A DNA stretch of 64,000 nucleotides, taken from NCBI RefSeq assembly GCF_013408745.1, contig NZ_JACCBJ010000001.1, forward strand, positions 3,410,001 through 3,474,000. The letters are read 5' to 3'. This stretch comes from Leifsonia soli. GTDB taxonomy: Bacteria; Actinomycetota; Actinomycetes; Actinomycetales; Microbacteriaceae. Below the pieces are notes generated by a model, which saw only the letters and a program-made list of their open reading frames with translations, did no database searches and had not been told where the DNA came from. Of the stretch, positions 62,988 through 64,000 are shown piece by piece (position 1 is the stretch's first letter; every line of letters begins with the position of its first letter). A program made the translations under genes and the position numbers.

Positions 62988-63626
62988 ATGACGCGAGGGC
63001 GAGCAGCCCATGCCGTGCCGGCAGGAGCGCGGGTCGCGAACCCCCGGCCGGAGACGGCCGAGAAGCGGCAGCGCATCCTGGAGGCGGCGATGTCCATCTT
63101 CGCGACGCGCGGCTACAACAACGGCTCTCTCATCGAGATCGGTGAGGAGGCGGGGGTCAGCCATGCGGGCGTCATCCACCACTTCGGCTCGAAGGACCAG
63201 CTCCTGATCGCCATGCTGGAGTACCGCGACGACTCCGATGTCGCGGAGCTCGAGGGCAAGCACATTCCGGACGGCGCCGCCCTGTTCGACCACCTGGTGC
63301 GCACGGTGGAGCTCAACATCGAGCGGCCGGGGGTCGTCCAGCTGTACGCCGTGCTGTGCGCTGACTCGGTGACAGAGGGCCACCCCGCGCAGGACTACTT
63401 CCGTGCACGCTTCGTCGGTCTCCGCGAGATGGTGCGGGGAGCCCTCGCTGACGTGGTGCCGGAGGCCTCCGACGCCCGAGTCGACCTCGCGGCCTCCACC
63501 ATCATCGCCACGATGGACGGCCTTCAGGTGCAATGGCTCCTCGACCGATCCGCCGTCGACATGCCCGAGGCGGTCCGTCTCGTGATCGCCTCCGTGATCG
63601 ATCGGCTGCGTTCCGAGGCGCGCTGA
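62988..63626 (+). CDS. TetR-family regulator
   Basis: 212 residues. HTH EIGEEAGVSHAGVIHHFGSK near residues 50-69 and a BetI/TetR_C_6-like C-terminal domain. ATG 62988 has GAGGAG upstream. It is divergent from the glycan operon and probably represses it, as do the TetR-type sugar regulators of actinobacteria. Confidence 0.86.
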   Translation: MTRGRAAHAVPAGARVANPRPETAEKRQRILEAAMSIFATRGYNNGSLIEIGEEAGVSHAGVIHHFGSKDQLLIAMLEYRDDSDVAELEGKHIPDGAALFDHLVRTVELNIERPGVVQLYAVLCADSVTEGHPAQDYFRARFVGLREMVRGALADVVPEASDARVDLAASTIIATMDGLQVQWLLDRSAVDMPEAVRLVIASVIDRLRSEAR

Positions 63627-63732
63627 CCCGATTACCCCGTCATCCTTCCGGCCGACCGGCAAGAAGCGCCCGCCCGCCTCTTCGGCATAGGATGTCCGTC
63701 GCTCGATGCAGGGCGGAAGGCGAGGCGGATCG

Positions 63733-64000
63733 GTGGGCGATGAGCGGGTCACGATCGTCGACGTCGCGAACAAGGCCGGCGTCGCGATCAGCTCCGTCTC
63801 GAGTGCGCTGAACGGCCGGCCGGGAGTCTCGGACGTCACCCGCGAGCGCATCATCCGGATCGCCGCTGAGCTCGGTTTCGTGCCGTCGCTCCGCGGCAAG
63901 AGCCTGTCCGGGCGTCGCGCGTTCACGGTCGGTCTCGTCCTGCACCGCGACCCGGACGTGCTCGAGCTCGACCCGTTCTTCGGCGGCTTCATCGGCGGCA
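63733..64000 (+). CDS. LacI-family regulator, 3' end cut by window
   Basis: Only the N-terminal 89 residues lie in the window. The HTH is VTIVDVANKAGVAISSVSSALN with hinge helix GKSLSGRRAF, then VGLVLHRD, the start of the periplasmic-binding-protein-like sensor. GTG 63733 has GCGAGG upstream; ATG 63706 is in frame and possible. LacI genes at such positions normally control a sugar-use locus on either side. Confidence 0.82.
   Translation, partial: MGDERVTIVDVANKAGVAISSVSSALNGRPGVSDVTRERIIRIAAELGFVPSLRGKSLSGRRAFTVGLVLHRDPDVLELDPFFGGFIGG

Overview
The window reads as a high-GC actinobacterial chromosome. GTG starts are common, genes often overlap by ATGA or GTGA, promoters and terminators are sparse, and TetR-type regulators with palindromic operators are frequent. 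The gene style (MsiK-dependent sugar ABC transporters without their own ATPase, DUF2156 lysyltransferase, NarL-type two-component pair) fits Microbacteriaceae such as Leifsonia, Herbiconiux or Microbacterium. That family-level call is an inference from gene content, not a measured placement.

Layout. (1) 1-5570: the end of a sugar locus (GH39-type glycosidase coupled to L-fuconate dehydratase), an alpha/beta hydrolase divergent from an AraC regulator, and a soluble Ser/Thr kinase. (2) About 5.8-21.1 kb: an accessory island of some 20 short, mostly single-gene units in mixed orientation. It holds DUF2071, TetR/SDR, APH-like kinase, DUF402, three Nudix hydrolases, DUF218, a 2H phosphoesterase, a tyrosine phosphatase, an MFS exporter, a methyltransferase, a CPCC protein, two lipoproteins and several unknowns. 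Eight copies of a 12-mer (CGCAAGCSGATC) lie between these units, several as inverted pairs around one or two genes. A tRNA T-arm-like fragment sits at the left edge. One Nudix gene carries 23 consecutive G inside its Nudix box.

(3) 21.2-28.6 kb: a PotABCD-like ABC transporter operon running into a nitrilase-family amidase, an RraA-like aldolase, a BKACE-type beta-keto acid cleavage enzyme and an Lrp regulator, probably a catabolic pathway for an amine or amide. (4) 28.7-33.7 kb: redox and detoxification genes (NAD(P)H quinone reductase, NmrA-type protein, ketopantoate reductase-like, epoxide hydrolase), two of them under divergent TetR genes with visible operators. (5) 33.75-43.66 kb: a nine-gene minus-strand operon of ROK regulator, three Gfo/Idh/MocA dehydrogenases, a sugar ABC transporter, a threonine dehydrogenase-like enzyme and 2-amino-3-ketobutyrate CoA ligase.

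(6) 43.8-47.3 kb: a DUF1772 protein and TetR sharing an 18-bp palindrome, then a reactive-sulfur module: a CstR-like repressor without the copper His, a Cys-rich 60-residue protein and a CoA-disulfide reductase/rhodanese fusion around one large inverted repeat. (7) 47.3-52.1 kb: a NarL-type two-component system divergent from an MprF-like lysyltransferase, a lipoprotein, and a 58-residue excisionase-like HTH protein. (8) 52.2-64 kb: a glycan-use locus: secreted GH30 with malectin and CBM6-like modules, GH35, two permeases, binding protein, GH3 and a divergent TetR, followed by a LacI-family gene that runs off the right end.
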